Below are positions 37,716 to 50,544 of a DNA stretch of 64,000 nt, in pieces; the stretch's first letter is position 1, and every line of letters begins with the position of its first letter. The translations under genes were made by a program, and so were the position numbers. Below the pieces are notes generated by a model that was given only the letters and a program-made list of their open reading frames with translations, made no database searches and was not told where the DNA came from. Source of the stretch: Ophiodon elongatus (Eukaryota; Chordata; Actinopteri; Perciformes; Hexagrammidae); assembly GCA_016806645.1 (NCBI GenBank), contig JACSYO010002173.1, positions 1,319,501-1,383,500 of the forward strand, in the 5' to 3' direction.

Positions 37716-37755
37716 GTTAATATTTTACTAACTGCAAAACAGTTAGTAAAATAAC
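37716..37755. other. AT-rich hairpin
   Basis: GTTAATATTTTACTAACTG, loop CAAAA, then CAGTTAGTAAAATAAC: 16 base pairs with a three-base bulge. It could be a snap-back from a mobile element. Confidence 0.85.
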
Positions 37756-38584
37756 ATCCACAGTCCCTCTGATGTACTGCCATGTTGTCACAGTCTTGGA
37801 AGGAAAATAATTGAAGGCCTCTATGAAAGATGTAGTGCGGATCAAGATTAACTTTATGCATAACACAAACCTTCAACTGACATACAATTCATACATTTAG
37901 AACATAACTGATCAGATATCTTTGCACAGGTCAAAATAATTATGTCACATGTCAAAGGTCAATACACAGCGTGTCTTAATTGTCACTTCAAAATATTCAT
38001 CAAAATCTCTCTCTGACTGTAACATTTATCCGTCTCTGTATCAGATGTCCTAAAATACAGTCCTGCACAGTAGTGTGTAATGATAATGTGACAAGACCAT
38101 GACCAGATTTCATAACCCGAGAACAACATATCAACTCTTTTCAGAGGCTCTTGTGTCGGATACTTGCCAGAGTTGTGAATCTGTGCCATGTTCTGAGGTC
38201 GGGACCTCTCCAATGTAGCCGCCTAGAGTCTCAGTTTGGCAGCAGAAGAAGCTCCTCCACGCAACAGCTGGACTGGCTGGCACACAAACACACACATATG
38301 TAGACATTTACACATTCTCACATCACACACAGACATACCCTTACAGCAACACATGCATGCAGTTGTTTAACATATGCAGCATCTCCATACGCCCAGGCCC
38401 AAGGCAAAGGAAAACACAAATGTCATTCAGGATTGGGAAAGGTTACAGGGAAGCCAAGAGCTCAATACTGTTAATTTGCTCCCCGGGGCCCAAGGAGTCA
38501 AGAAGCAGAGTGATTTGGCTCATGAGATATATCCAAAATACCAGCAGCCTGCAGCCATCTATGATAAAGAAATTTGGCATTTTG

Positions 38585-38895
38585 CCGCACAGTGGTGTAG
38601 TGGCTAGCACTGTCACCTCACAGCAAGAGGGGAAAGGGTTCAATTCCTGGGCTAGACAGGCCTTCTGTGTGGAGTTTGCATGTTCTGCCATGTTCTGCCC
38701 GTGGCAGCGGGTCCTCTCTGGGTTCTCCAGCTTCTGCTCACAGTCCAAAGACATGCAGCTGAGGTTAATTGATGATTTGTGGATGTGAGCTTGAATGGTT
38801 GTCTGTCTCTGTATGTCAGCCTAACCTGTCCAGGCTGTACCCTGCCTACACCCATTGTCAGCTGTTGCCCCAATAAGATAATGGTTGGATGGATC
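38585..38895 (+). mobile_element. tRNA-derived SINE of the DANA/Mermaid (V-SINE) type
   Basis: The head carries RNA polymerase III signals: A box TGGTGTAGTGG (38593-38603) and B box GGTTCAATTCC (38637-38647). The body follows the familiar fish order: CACCTCACAGCAAGAG, TTCTGTGTGGAGTTTGCATG, GGGTTCTCCAGCTTC, CACAGTCCAAAGACATGCAG, TGAATGGTTGTCTGTCTC, CCTGTCCAGGCTGTACCCTG. It ends in a degenerate GGAT repeat. It is nearly full-length with one small internal duplication (CATGTTCTGC twice). Confidence 0.9.
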
Positions 38896-39552
38896 TCCAT
38901 GACATGGATAGTCAGTGGATTACCTACAACTTGTGTGTTTGAATATAAAAATATTTAAACTTTTTATTTTGTCATGGTCCCTTGTGGAAGCAGAATATTT
39001 TTTCCCCTACCAGCTTCTTAGCCAATTGAAATTTATATTATCGATAGATAACATTAAGGAAAACAAGCCAAGTTAAATCCTTTTCATTGAAATAACATCA
39101 AGAAAATGAACCGCATGTTTCTTTTGACTGTTACAGGAATAATTTAGACTTTGAAGACAAAAAAATGGCTCTCCTGGTGCACTGACAGGCCAGTAGCAAA
39201 ACATGATTAGCCATATTTTTGATTATATTTGACACGTTAACTTGACGAGTATCTATTTTTCTTTCTTCGCTGTGGTAGATGTCCATTTTGTCCGTGTACA
39301 GGTTTTGGTATCTGACTTAATCTTGCTAAACTGAATCTTCCATGACAGAGCTCTGTGTTAGTTTTGTTCAGTTCAGTTAACTTTACTTCATCTCTATTTC
39401 CCACAAGAGGACATTCTTTTTGCAGCAAGGCAACATAAAAAACATAAAACATAAACACAGTGTGTAAGCAAAATAAAGGGTATATGGTGCTGAAGCTCTA
39501 ACACAAATAATAAAGAAAAAGAAAATGCCATGTAAGGAAGCAACAGGCTGGT

Positions 39553-39891
39553 TTATAAAATATCAGAATTAAGAGCACTTATTGCAAATGGGTAAATGAA
39601 AACCTTTTGCTCCAAATTTTTGGAAACCGGTATTTCTGACCCAATGGGGGGGAGGTCATATTTCTTAAGGAGCGGATGGTATGGTTTTGATATGATGGAT
39701 TTAGCTTTCCGTGCGTCCGTTGTAAATGTCGGGCAGAGAAGGATGCTGCTCACCAATGATTTTACGAGGTGCCTAGTTGATTCTTGCTTCGTACATTTAG
39801 ATTTACATACCATCAAATCAGTGGGAAGTGCTGATATATATTTATAGTGTAGCTTGTCTAGAAAATAAAGTTTTGATATCATTTTGAACAA
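39553..39891 (-). mobile_element. Probable decayed LINE ORF C-terminus
   Basis: A 112-codon minus-strand frame contains ARKAKSIISKPYHPLLKKYD, then LPPIGSE, and ends KVFIYPFAISALNSD. This resembles the C-terminal tail of fish LINE reverse transcriptase proteins (pattern ...HPL...L-P-G-R...SFVP-AI--LN). The usual basic residues are partly lost, so it is a relic. The assignment rests on pattern memory only. Confidence 0.5.
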
Positions 39892-39899
39892 ATGATTGT

Positions 39900-42590
39900 C
39901 CTACATACTGTTAAATACACATATAAAATATTCAGACAATGTATTACACAAAAGTTTAAAGGATATATTATAAAACGGTCAAATGAAAACTTCGACAGTC
40001 CATGGTGAGTGTCCTTTTGAGGGTGGATGTGGTGCAAACGTGGTGTGTGTATATTCCTGGTGGTCCCATCCAGACGGTGTGTCTGACTTTCAACATGTCT
40101 CTCCTCCCCATCTCACTGAGGTCACCTCGTTGGTATCGCAAGCGCAGCAGTCACATTGTGCTTCAATGCAGACAGATTGCTTATAATAACCGTTAGAGAC
40201 CTTTCATTTTTCCCTGTCAGCGGTTTGCAGGATAATTTTGGCACCCTTTAAGGATTCAACTCCCTTAATAAGAGGATAAAAATAAACAAGCTAGTTGTTG
40301 AAGCACTATATTGGGATGGCATAATCCCATTTACAAGTATGAACGCACTCTGGCCAATAAAATCAAACCCCAGCAACATTGTTATATGTGGCAATTTTCA
40401 CCATTTCTAAAAGAAGAAATGACTGAGTGCTAGGCTTTTGAGACTGCCAGGATTTACTAAATGGATGAAATGTCACTTTCCAAATTTCATTATTGAAGAC
40501 CTACAGCGGAAAATGCTCAGTCAATTCATGTACCATAACAAATATTAGGTACATTTATTATCTGTTCAGGTATTGACCACTTTGGCAACAGATTACTTGA
40601 TAAGTGTATTTGAATTTAAGGTACAGCTGTTTAAAAACAAGTTTCAAATTATGCACGAGTGGATTATATTGATTCCTGTAGTGTGGTGCAGACGTGCTGG
40701 AGCTTTTACTGTTAGTCCTGTCCATCCGTTGGGTCACAACTGATCTGACAACAGCCTGACAACCACATCACATACCTGTACAGTCTGCTGGTACACTTCA
40801 TTTTTTTCTGTTCTTTTGTTTTTCATTAAAAGTAGAATGGAAATATGGGTTGGCTATGAAACGTAGATACTCAAATACATTAAGCAGAGCTCAGAGATTA
40901 GGTAAATTAATCAAGTGATGAAAGTTTGATAAGAGAATGGTACAAAAATGTGATGTATGAAAACAGAATACAAAGTATTGTAGGGTGAGATAGAAAGAGT
41001 CGGGCAAATTAATCAACAGAGGCTGAAGGACAGAGGTTGAAGGAGTAAACTAATGTAGGTTCTGCCTTGAGTGAGATGGACATTTAAAAACATAGCCAGA
41101 GATCAATACACACGAGGCTATCTCTGTTGATAAGATCCATCCATTACTGTCTTCAAAGTTCAACACATTTAATTCCACTTTCTGATTAAAACAACTCATT
41201 GCTCAATCAAACATATCTACATAATTTTATTAGCATTATCACTGTATCCTACAGTGTGTCAATAATTTGTGAAGATAATGTTGGGGTACATTCAGGGGCA
41301 CCCACACTGGAAAAAAATAAAATGGAAATGAGTGACATTAATTCCAGGCCTCTATTTATCCCATTTCCTATACTCTCTTTATGTATCTAATATTTCTAAT
41401 TTACCACCGTCCAGGAAAAGTGACACAAGAAGCCATAAATTCCCTTCTAATTCCAAATAATTCCGATTACATGGACGAGTAGTTTTCAATCAGAAAGATA
41501 ATCTGGATGATAGATGGTGGGATAATTGGCTGTCTCTGCCACGTAAATATTGTGTCGTTCTATTAATCTTGCCGAATGAAGTGTCAAGCTGTCACTCATT
41601 CGTCAAACTGAATTAGGAAATATAACGAATAAATAAATGCATGCGGGTGGCAGTGGCTGTGTGTGTTTTTGTGTACATGGGTGTGTGTGTGTGAGAAAAA
41701 GAGAAAGAGAGAGAGATAAGATAAGATGAGAGCAGGCAGCTGCAGTGGCCCTGAGTCAAAGTACGAGACTGGAATGGGAGACTTGGAGAGAAGAGTGTGG
41801 TGGTCGTCTTGTGCTTCAGTGTGTTTGTGTTTAAAAGTAAGTTAAAGAGAGAGAGAGAAAAAAAGAGAGAAAAACAGAAATGTGATAGAGGAAGGACAGT
41901 ACTCTGAGTACTACCGCCCCTTCAGCGAGTATAAAATCATCTGGAGTATTACACATCTTAAAACGTTACTGTCTAACAATACACTGCACTTAATCTTGCC
42001 AAAGGCATTTTTATCAGGATGGATACCCTCAGAATTACATTGTCTTTTCAATCCCTGGGTCCATATCTGTCACATGTCAAAGGCAGCTGCAGTCGCTGAA
42101 TATTTTACCTAACTATCAGGTGAATAGCTGAGATTGTTTTTAGCCTCAGAGGAAGAAAGGCCATTTGTTCAAATAAACTCACAAGGCTACTTTCAATTTA
42201 TTCTGGTAATGTGTAATAAATGTTGTCTTGATAACTGAAAGCAGACTGTAAGAAAAAACCAATTGGGAATTTGATACATTTTATAATTAATATGTAGGAG
42301 ATCAGTCAAGAGGTGATAAATATCTTATCTACTCTTTAACCTGTAGGACAGGAAGATAAAAAAATCAAGCAGTGACATCCTCTTAATTTAATTTATAAAG
42401 ATCATAATTAACGACCTACAGGCTGCAGGAGACCCCATTTCAGACTGGAGACAGAAAGGGCCTCAGCCATAAGAATAAAGATGAAGTTTTCATTGAATTC
42501 TGAATTAAATCTCAAATATCAGTAATTTCACAGAAAAGGTCAGCTCTAATGGAGTTCCTCCCTGCTTTTTAATATCTCATATTTCTCTTG
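39900..42590. other. Noncoding tract
   Basis: AT-rich unique DNA without exons. A short TG run (41680-41692) and a GA-rich stretch at 41698-41720 and 41848-41878 are present. Nothing else is recognisable. Confidence 0.65.
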
Positions 42591-42780
42591 AAGGAGCCTA
42601 CCTGGCGTGACGTGGACCGCTAATTGTGGCCGATTAATTAATGAAACCATCAGGTGTTTGCAAAGGCAAACAAAGAGCTGGGCTCTCCTAAATCATCTGT
42701 GCCCTTCGACATGGTTATTATCCGGCAGCAGGTGAACCCTAGCCTTGACGCATGACAGATTAGATCTTCTCAGAGGATGG
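42590..42780. promoter_or_regulatory. Candidate conserved noncoding element
   Basis: Compact unique block with CGCTAATTGTGGCCGATTAA, TAATTAATGAAACCATCAGG and GTTTGCAAAGGCAAACAAAG. The last contains a GTTTGC/GCAAAC inverted pair. It is typical of homeodomain and forkhead enhancer content. Not coding. Confidence 0.4.
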
Positions 42781-42876
42781 GCCGTCCATTTATCTGCCTG
42801 ATAAACTCAGAGCCTCTCTCCATTTTCAATCATCAGAAAGGAAATGAGATTAACAATCTAATGATGCCAGCACCCT

Positions 42877-42878
<2 letters not shown>

Positions 42879-42947
<69 letters not shown>
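42879..42947. repeat. (CA)n microsatellite
   Basis: About 34 CA units with one TA interruption. Confidence 0.97.
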
Positions 42948-42951
<4 letters not shown>

Positions 42952-42959
42952 ACAATACT

Positions 42960-44415
42960 CATAAGCAAATGTCCATTTATCGTACTTTTGATTATGAGCA
43001 CAGGAAAAGGCATCTTCAGTGATGTATGATCAAATTATTATTTATGATATATCAGAAAACAGGGAGCGCTTTTTATTTGATGCGAGGATCCCATTCTCTC
43101 AGTTTCAATTCTGCCTGCTCTGCTGTGTCCCTGTTAAATCACACAGTGCGGCGTGAGTTCACGCTGTTCCACAGAGGTCCGGGCCTGTCGTTTCACAGCT
43201 CCCATACCTCAGACCTAAATTTACAGTGCAGAGCTTGTGGGCCCCGCTGTACTCCCCTCGTGGGTCAGCCCCTCCCCTGCTGTCCCTGACACGCATAGCA
43301 AGCATCCTGGCCCTCGTAAAGCTGACATCTTCACTAAACTATGCTAACAAGGCCGTAGTGATTTGTATATGCACAGCCCGGTGGCACGTGGGGTTGGGGG
43401 TTGGGGCGACGCAGAAGAAAGCGGGGGGAGTACCACGCGTGTGGTGAGGGCAGCTAATCAAAGCACCGCCGCGCGCAAAGGTTCCACCACAAAGCCAAAC
43501 ATATATGTGCACTAACAAAAACACATATCTGAGGGTTCACATGGTGTAAGGTGACAGAGGAGGCGAACCCAGGGTCCAGTGAGCAGGCCGTGGAACATTT
43601 CAGCTCTGTGATTCCTCGTAGCGCTAGGATTTATAGACTTCAGGCTGAATGGTTGGTGCAGGTGCAGAGTACAGACAACTGCTCGGCTCCGCCGATGCAA
43701 TATATCACTGAGCAACAAACATCAGCCTGGGTGTCAACACGAACAACTCTTATTATTTAAGGCTGTGTCTTTTAAAGGTGATGAGCTTGAATGGCCAGGA
43801 TGGTGCAATCAAGTTTGTTGTTTGCATTATTAACGAGAACTGACGGCTTGATATTGATCAGATTAACTAGAAGCAAACAGCTGATATATTCTGAAATATT
43901 TGTTTTTTTCTCTTTCTCGAAATATATTGTATAAATCAAGTTTACATTGTTTTTAAATCTGATACAAATCTATAAAAGAACACATACAGTTGCCAGCATT
44001 AGCTGATCAGTATGAGTCTCTGTTTGTCTGTGTCTATTAATACCTTTCGTTGTGGGCTTGAGGAAAGGAACCTGTCCACTGCTCACTCTCTGGTGATTGA
44101 AGGGCCTGCTTGCTCTTTTACTGCCCGACAGGTGAGGCTTAGCCTATTTGAGGGCATCGATGAGAGCAGCAGCCCAGTCGTGACCCAGCCACTGCTAATT
44201 TGAGAGACTGCAGTTAAAATTATATTACACTTCATTAAAACACACTTCTTTTTTTATCTGTGTAGGAATGATATTCGGGAGGTGCTTGGTTAATAAGATC
44301 ATTCTGCTGAAAGATCCTCAACTTTGAAGTGGGCTGTGTAGTGGAAAATCTCAGTTGTGCAAAGATTTCTGGAAGGCTTTAGGTCATTTTCACACCTTTT
44401 TTTATTATACTGTTC
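42960..44415. other. Noncoding tract
   Basis: Mixed composition. GC-richer around 43.1-43.7 kb with some CpGs, but no frame has domain or splice support. Confidence 0.6.
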
Positions 44416-44419
44416 ATAT

Positions 44420-44650
44420 TTTAGAACAGAACCAATGAGTTGCTTTACAGCCACGCTAGAGGCTCTGAGGATGGCAATGTCAGTCTGTTGGGTTGGTTGT
44501 TTCACCATTTCATGTTTCTTAAAAACCTCAAGCTTATTTGCAAATGTTAGCATGTGAAAACTGAGAGGGTAAACCTGGTAAAATGTACTTATAAACATCA
44601 GGATGTTAGCATTGTCACTGTGCCTATGTACAGAGCCACTAGCACGGCTG
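44420..44650 (-). mobile_element. Copy of a widespread teleost repeat (fragment)
   Basis: Contains CAGCCACGCTAGAGGCTCTG, GTCAGTCTGTTGGGTTGGTT, and downstream CATCAGGATGTTAGCATTG and CTGTGCCTATGTACAGAGCC. These are segments of a very common fish repeat, related to those at 50.2 and 62.8 kb. The strand is nominal. Confidence 0.6.
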
Positions 44651-44670
44651 GAGTGTGGTACCGTAATGCG

Positions 44671-45070
44671 AGAAGTACTCCGATATTTTACTTAAGTAAA
44701 AATAGCAACATCACAGTGGAAAAAAAAAGGTGTTGCATGTAAAAGTCCTGCATTCAAAATCCTATTAGTAGAAATGTAAAAGTATGAGCTTTAAATATAT
44801 ACTTAAATAAACAAAAGTAAAAGTACTCATGCAGACTGATCAATTTCATTATTTGTATTATATCACTGGGTTATAAGTAATAAGTAATGCATTAATGTGT
44901 AAGCATCTCTAATGTTGCAGGTAAAGTTGGGGTTAATTATAATTACATTATATACTGCTGAGTAGTCTAATATATTACAATACTGTATATCATAATGACT
45001 GTGTGATCGAGGTCCAGTAGCGCATTTATTGTGTTAGTATACAATTGTAAAGTATTTTAATTTATTTTTT
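44671..45070 (+). mobile_element. Teleost nonautonomous DNA element (TTACTTAAGTAAAA family)
   Basis: Shows TTTACTTAAGTAAAAATAGC, TGTAAAAGTCCTGCATTCAA, AAAAGTACTCATGCAGA, TAATGCATTAATGTGTAAGC. This is the ordered signature of an abundant fish repeat whose other end (GTACTTAGTTACTTTCCACC) is present in the copy near 59.4 kb. No coding capacity. Confidence 0.75.
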
Positions 45071-45074
45071 ATTA

Positions 45075-46650
45075 ATGGCAGAACAGTATGACTATCGGAC
45101 GGTAAGAGAGAAAGGAAACAACTGTCGGCAGCCCTCAGTCAGCCGGAGAGAAACTCTCCTCCGACAGCTGCTTGGTTAACTGGTCTTTACTGCCTAATCC
45201 CAAGGTGGAGGGATGTGAGCAGAGAGAGAAAGCGCAGTGTAAGGACACATCAGCGTCTGCACACGGAGCTCTCCACAGACAAACGGGTTCAGTGTTTCCC
45301 CTCGGAGAGAGCAGTGTCATGAGATAGTGGATGTTCGTAGCAGGAGCGGAAGCTGAGGTCTCAGGTTTGAGTGGCCACAGAGAGTGCTTGACTGAGGTGT
45401 TGAGAGGCAAGGTGTGGTGGCCAAACCCACACGAGTACGGAGGGCAGATATAACTGCTGCGCTGGGGGGAAGAAAGAACAAGCCCTACTGGATGAGTGGA
45501 GCCTTGAACTTAGAAAACCTGTGGTCACTGATCATAGGCAATGTCTGTGTGTTTGGGGTACAGTGCTATATCAGTCATATTGTTTCCATAATCACAGTTA
45601 CTCAAGAGGCTCTAAACTCAAGTGAATAAATTGTTTACGGGACATTATTTTCACCCTCATGTCAGTTGAGTCTCCACTCAGTTAATGCCTGTAATTTAGA
45701 AAGTCTTCGAGTTCCACTTTCAAAATATCTAGTGCTTCACGATCAGAAACAGTGAACAGTGAAATACAAACAAAACATTTCCATTTTCAGCTCCACTGTT
45801 CCTTTACGTTGTAACTATTATCAGCAGTTGCCCCGAAGAATATTCATATGCAAACCCTACACATTTAAACTGACAACATCAACATGACGAGTCAGCATAA
45901 ACGTTTTACCGCCATATGGCTTGACCCTTAACTACAGTATGGCCTGTTAGATACAGTTGATTTAAAGAAGCCCAAGTCCTCCACATCCACATAGATCTCC
46001 CCCCTGGCCCCCTCGTCTGTCTTGGCTCTCTGGCACACAAGGTCATCCCCTAGCCAGTCACGACACTCCAATTAAGGCGACTGATGGACGCAGCTAATTG
46101 GTAGGATTTATAACCTCCTTTTATTATGCTTTATGAGGAAGGCAAGTGGAGGGCATTACCATTTATAGGCCCCAGGCTCCATGCTGGATCACTGTCATCC
46201 ACTACTGTCCAGCCGGACTACTGAATACTCCAACAGCCTGAGTAGCTGGAGCTGGGACATCTAAGTGTCTCCTTGTCCGATCTTGTTTCAGCTTTTGATG
46301 TAATTTGAGGGTAAAACTAAATGCTGTACAAACTCAAAGTCAAATACGGAGGAAAACTGAAAACAGCTTGAAATATACAGAGTGAAAAGGGTGGACGCAG
46401 TTAAAGAAATGGTGAAGCATGGAGGGAGGCTCCATGGGGCAGGAAGGCAGGAGAAGGCAGGCAGGGCTCTCATAATGAGTGTGTGGTTATTGATTGTATT
46501 GTCAGGGTGGCTGACCAGGGTCCCGTGTGCTATGGGCCCCAGTCCATCTGTGGACAATGCAGTCAGTTACAGCTCACTGCTCCGTCTAATAAAGAGCAGG
46601 CAGATTGATGTCACCAGTATGGTTGAACTCTACCTAACACTCACCAGCAC
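45075..46650. other. Noncoding tract
   Basis: No exon. Includes a unique block at 45.95-46.25 kb (with CAGCTAATTGGTAGGATTTA and TTTATTATGCTTTATGAGG) that may be a conserved element. Confidence 0.6.
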
Positions 46651-46657
46651 CATTCTG

Positions 46658-46682
46658 CACACACACACACACACACACACAC
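46658..46682. repeat. (CA)n microsatellite
   Basis: Short CA run, about 12 units. Confidence 0.9.
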
Positions 46683-46689
46683 AGTCACG

Positions 46690-49600
46690 TGTGTACAGTG
46701 GGACAGTCGTGAAGCAGTGACATTTTCAATTTTTATTTCCTTTCTTGGCAGTGAAATATATAATTATATTAAATATATTTTTTACATAGTAGGTAATATG
46801 ATTATGGGCTGAAACTAACAGTTATTGTTATTATCAATTAGTGCGTAAATAGTTTGACGATCAAATTATTGTTGCTATTGATAAATTCATATAAACAAAC
46901 AATACTATCGAATACATTAGCTGTACAGTATGTTCACACACTGAGAGACACACACACAAGCACATGTAACACATTACATGCACTTTTACTTCATGTAAAC
47001 AAAAACAGGAAAGAGCAGTTTTCCAAGAGATCTGTACGTAAACCTCGTGGGAAAACTATGCCGCTCTGAAAATACACTACCTTTTGCACCTGCTAATATA
47101 TCAGCAATACACATCAGTAATCATTTCACATGGCAGTCGTTGGCTTTCTTAGCTAACTGACTGACAGCTTATCAGGTCAGGGCCCTTATATAAATGATGA
47201 AACAATTGCAGTCATAATGAAGGCTCTGTGTTCTGCTGGTTAAAGTTGCCTCCTTTAGGAGGAAGTCAGCGCCTCCATCGAACATTTGGCTGCACCCGAG
47301 CCCCATGGCCTCAGCAGCAGCACGAGCGATTACTCCTGCGCAGCCAGCCAAAACACAAAAATCAATAAACAATCTCAACGTTTCTGAGGGCCTTTCGTCA
47401 GACTTAATAAATGTCTCAATCCACTGTTATGACTTCATTTTGCTTTAACGTCTTCTTCATGTGCATCTTTTACTGATCAATTAGAGAATGGAGTGTCCCT
47501 TCTGTCACGACACATGCCCTCCAGCCGCTGCTGCACACACAAACAAACACACACACACACACACACACATCCCATGCCCAAGCACAAGGTGAATTGCTAT
47601 TTTAATCCTTGAAATGAGATACCTTTGGAAAGCACTCACTTAAATGGCTCATTAGAGGCCATGCCACGCACTCCTTTCAGGTTATTCTACGTCTCATGTT
47701 CTTGTGTTTGGTTATTTTATCTTGTCTCAATTTGAGGTGTGGTGCTCAGGTAAAGCTTGGTAACGACACAAATATGTAGTCTAAGTGTGCACCATTTCCG
47801 GGCTGTCAGTGGCGATGACGACCATCACATCTTTCTCTTCAGGCTGCTCCTGCTGTCACAGGCCCTAATCCTGTGCTGCAGGGATGACAGGTGAGTGGTG
47901 CCAGAGCCCCTGGTCTGTGACTGGAAGCTCCGGGAGAATTTCACATGCACCCCTCTGTTGTCTCCCATCGATTCTGCCACTTCCCATTATTGTCAATCAG
48001 CGCGGCATAGTCTCCACGGGAGGAGCTGTGCAGCAGGCGATTGCCAGGGCAGCGGGGTTTGGAGAGCAGCATGCTGCATGCCTGCTAGCCACTTCACCAG
48101 CACGGGGCCACCAGGGGCTCCTCTCAAGAGGCCGCCTGGGCAGGATGCCACAACTAAAACTGAAACCTTTTGCCTTACAACACATATTGCACATGGCTGA
48201 GAAGCACAGAGGGGTGAAACCTCTGGAGCAGCTTTGTGTTGACAAAAGGAGCAGCTGAGGCCCGGGCTGCAAACACAGTTTCACAGGGCTGTCAGCAGGA
48301 AAGCAATGCTGCTCGCTCAGACGTGACCGCCTTGTTAGAAAAACGACATAATAACAATGACAGGAATAATGGAACAGAAGTGAAGCACTTTTCTGGAGGT
48401 TATGGAAGGTTTGGGAGGTGGTTGCTCCATAAGTGAGCTTCCAGTGTGGCCACGTCCCCCTGGTGGCTCCTGACCCTGAGTGGGGTGTCGGCGTGCTGCC
48501 GTGCAGGCGTTCTGGTCAGGCAAGCCAAGCATGCGGCGGCTATATGCCCTGGAGATTGATGGGAGTTGTGCCCTCCCTCCCTGCGCTGTAAAAGATTATC
48601 CGCTCACCCGCTGGAAACAAAGCTGTGATGGAAATTCGTCTCGCATCATCAGCAACAAAATATCTACACGGTGAAGCGGGAGTCTCTCATTTTTCATGGG
48701 CTATATATTAAATAAAAAAAGGCATTAGAGAAAAAGGGAAGGGGGTGGTCTGAGTGATAGCACTAGTTAGTATTTTTTTTTTTAAATGGCCCACTTGAAT
48801 CAGGGAGATTATACGGTTTTTATTGGCTGTCAGGAAACACAACTTTCTGCGTACTTCACCCGCTGAAGCTCGTAATGCTCTGATTAGAATGCCAGCAGAA
48901 ATGAAAAGGGATGGTGCTGGTGTAAAGACACGGGAAAAGAAGCAGGACAAGTACAGATGCCCTGGAATCTGCTCTCCCTCAAATACACAAGAGGACCAAC
49001 ACATGCACACCAATAAAGCACACAGAGTGAATGAACAGGCTGCACACAAGCCTCAGACAGAATTTATACACCGAGTTTCACAGTCAGATCTGGTGTCAGA
49101 GACTGAGCCGTGCCTATTCTGAACTGGATACATGGGACACATCAAATAGAGTGTTATCTCTCGCTAAGTGAATATTGCATTCAGCTGATATGTGATATTT
49201 GAATTTCCCATTAGGGTGGAATGTGTGTCGGCGTGAAAAAGCTCAGTGATGCTTGCTCATTTCAGAACAGGCAGTGAATGGAAACCTTGCTTCACAGTTG
49301 CAGCGTGTCATGGTGGTGATAAGGATGAAGTGATGGAGGGGGACTCCTGAGGGGGTGACTGGTAAGAAAACTGACTGCTGTTACTCACAGGGTCACCTAC
49401 ACTGGAGCTCACAAGTCAGTTTGAAGACTAACTATCATTTACCTAAACTCAACCTGATCACTCTGATCGTCTCCAGCAGATGGAAATCGGTCATTATATT
49501 GACTTGAAACACTCCAGTCTATCCACGTCTGTCAATTTGTCCAAACTCAGCTTTCAATTTCCCATCGTGGAGAGAGAGAGTAAGAGAGGGTAACGTCAAA

Positions 49601-50200
49601 CTCCCAAACATGACAGAGCTGGCTCTTTCTGACGAGAGGAAGCCATTGATTTTTCCTCCATTTCACCATCAATCTGGTGGAGAAGAGGTGGCTGTGGGTG
49701 CTCAGACAGCTGATGATGTGATTTGTAACCGTGGACCACCAGTGAGCGGAGAGAATTGCTCTGACTCTCAACACGTGGCATAGTGACTACCACCGTCTTC
49801 AGCATTCAGTCGCAAGATTAACAGCGGGGATCTACTGATGATCTCCATCTGCAGAGGGAGAAATTTCTCTGTCAGCCACACTGCAGCCACACTAACATTT
49901 GTATTGAACAGGACCAAATCTGGTGTCAAATCTGGTGGGGCTTGTGTCACTTCATTGTGAAAAGTATTCTAAAGCAGCAAGGAACAATCACTCTCATCAT
50001 CGGTTATTCTGTAAATGTTTTTCTTCATAAATCATTTAGTCTTTAAAATAGGGAAAAATGCCCTGAGCTCAAGGTGATGTTGTTAAATTGTTTGTTTTGT
50101 CCGACCAAACTTCCAAAATACAGAGATACTCAAATTACAATAATATAAAAAAGAGAAAAGCACCAAATTCTTTAATGGTAGACGCTGGAGGTAGGTCATG
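46690..50200. other. Noncoding tract with a (CA)n run and an enhancer-like block
   Basis: No supported exon. A CA run lies at 47548-47569. Unique GC-balanced sequence at 47.8-48.7 kb carries several short open frames on both strands (for example 47884-48258 and 48480-48674), with no domains and no splice logic. Confidence 0.6.
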
Positions 50201-50204
50201 TTTT

Positions 50205-50540
50205 GCATCCTTGCAGCAGCTCTATGGACTATGGTCGGTCCATGTGTCCATCTCTTTAGTCAGACTGAAATATGTTCAATACTGGATGGATTGCCATGAC
50301 ATTTTTTACAGATACTCATGGTCACGAGGATGAATCCTAATGATATTTCCTCCTGCTTGTTTTATATTTGTAGTTTTTAATTAAATGTCTTACAATATAC
50401 CCCACAGGGTACATTGCAATCACCTTGGTGAACCTTTGACTTTTCATCTAACTCCAAACTAATGATATTCCCATCAGCCTCAGCTGTACTTTTTGTTTAG
50501 AGCTAATAAGCACATTCTTTCATAGCTTACTATGCCATCA
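50205..50540 (+). mobile_element. Copy of a widespread teleost repeat
   Basis: The ordered segments GTCAGACTGAAATATGTTCA, CTGGATGGATTGCCATGACA, GATGAATCCTAATGATATTT, CACCTTGGTGAACCTTTGAC and CCATCAGCCTCAGCTGTACT are the signature of an abundant fish element. It is noncoding and moderately diverged, and belongs to the same superfamily as the 44.4 and 62.8 kb fragments. Confidence 0.75.
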
Positions 50541-50544
50541 AAAT

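Noticed and set aside
47884..48284. Three overlapping frames on both strands
   Set aside because: Mutually overlapping frames in GC-balanced unique DNA are expected by chance; no domain in any.
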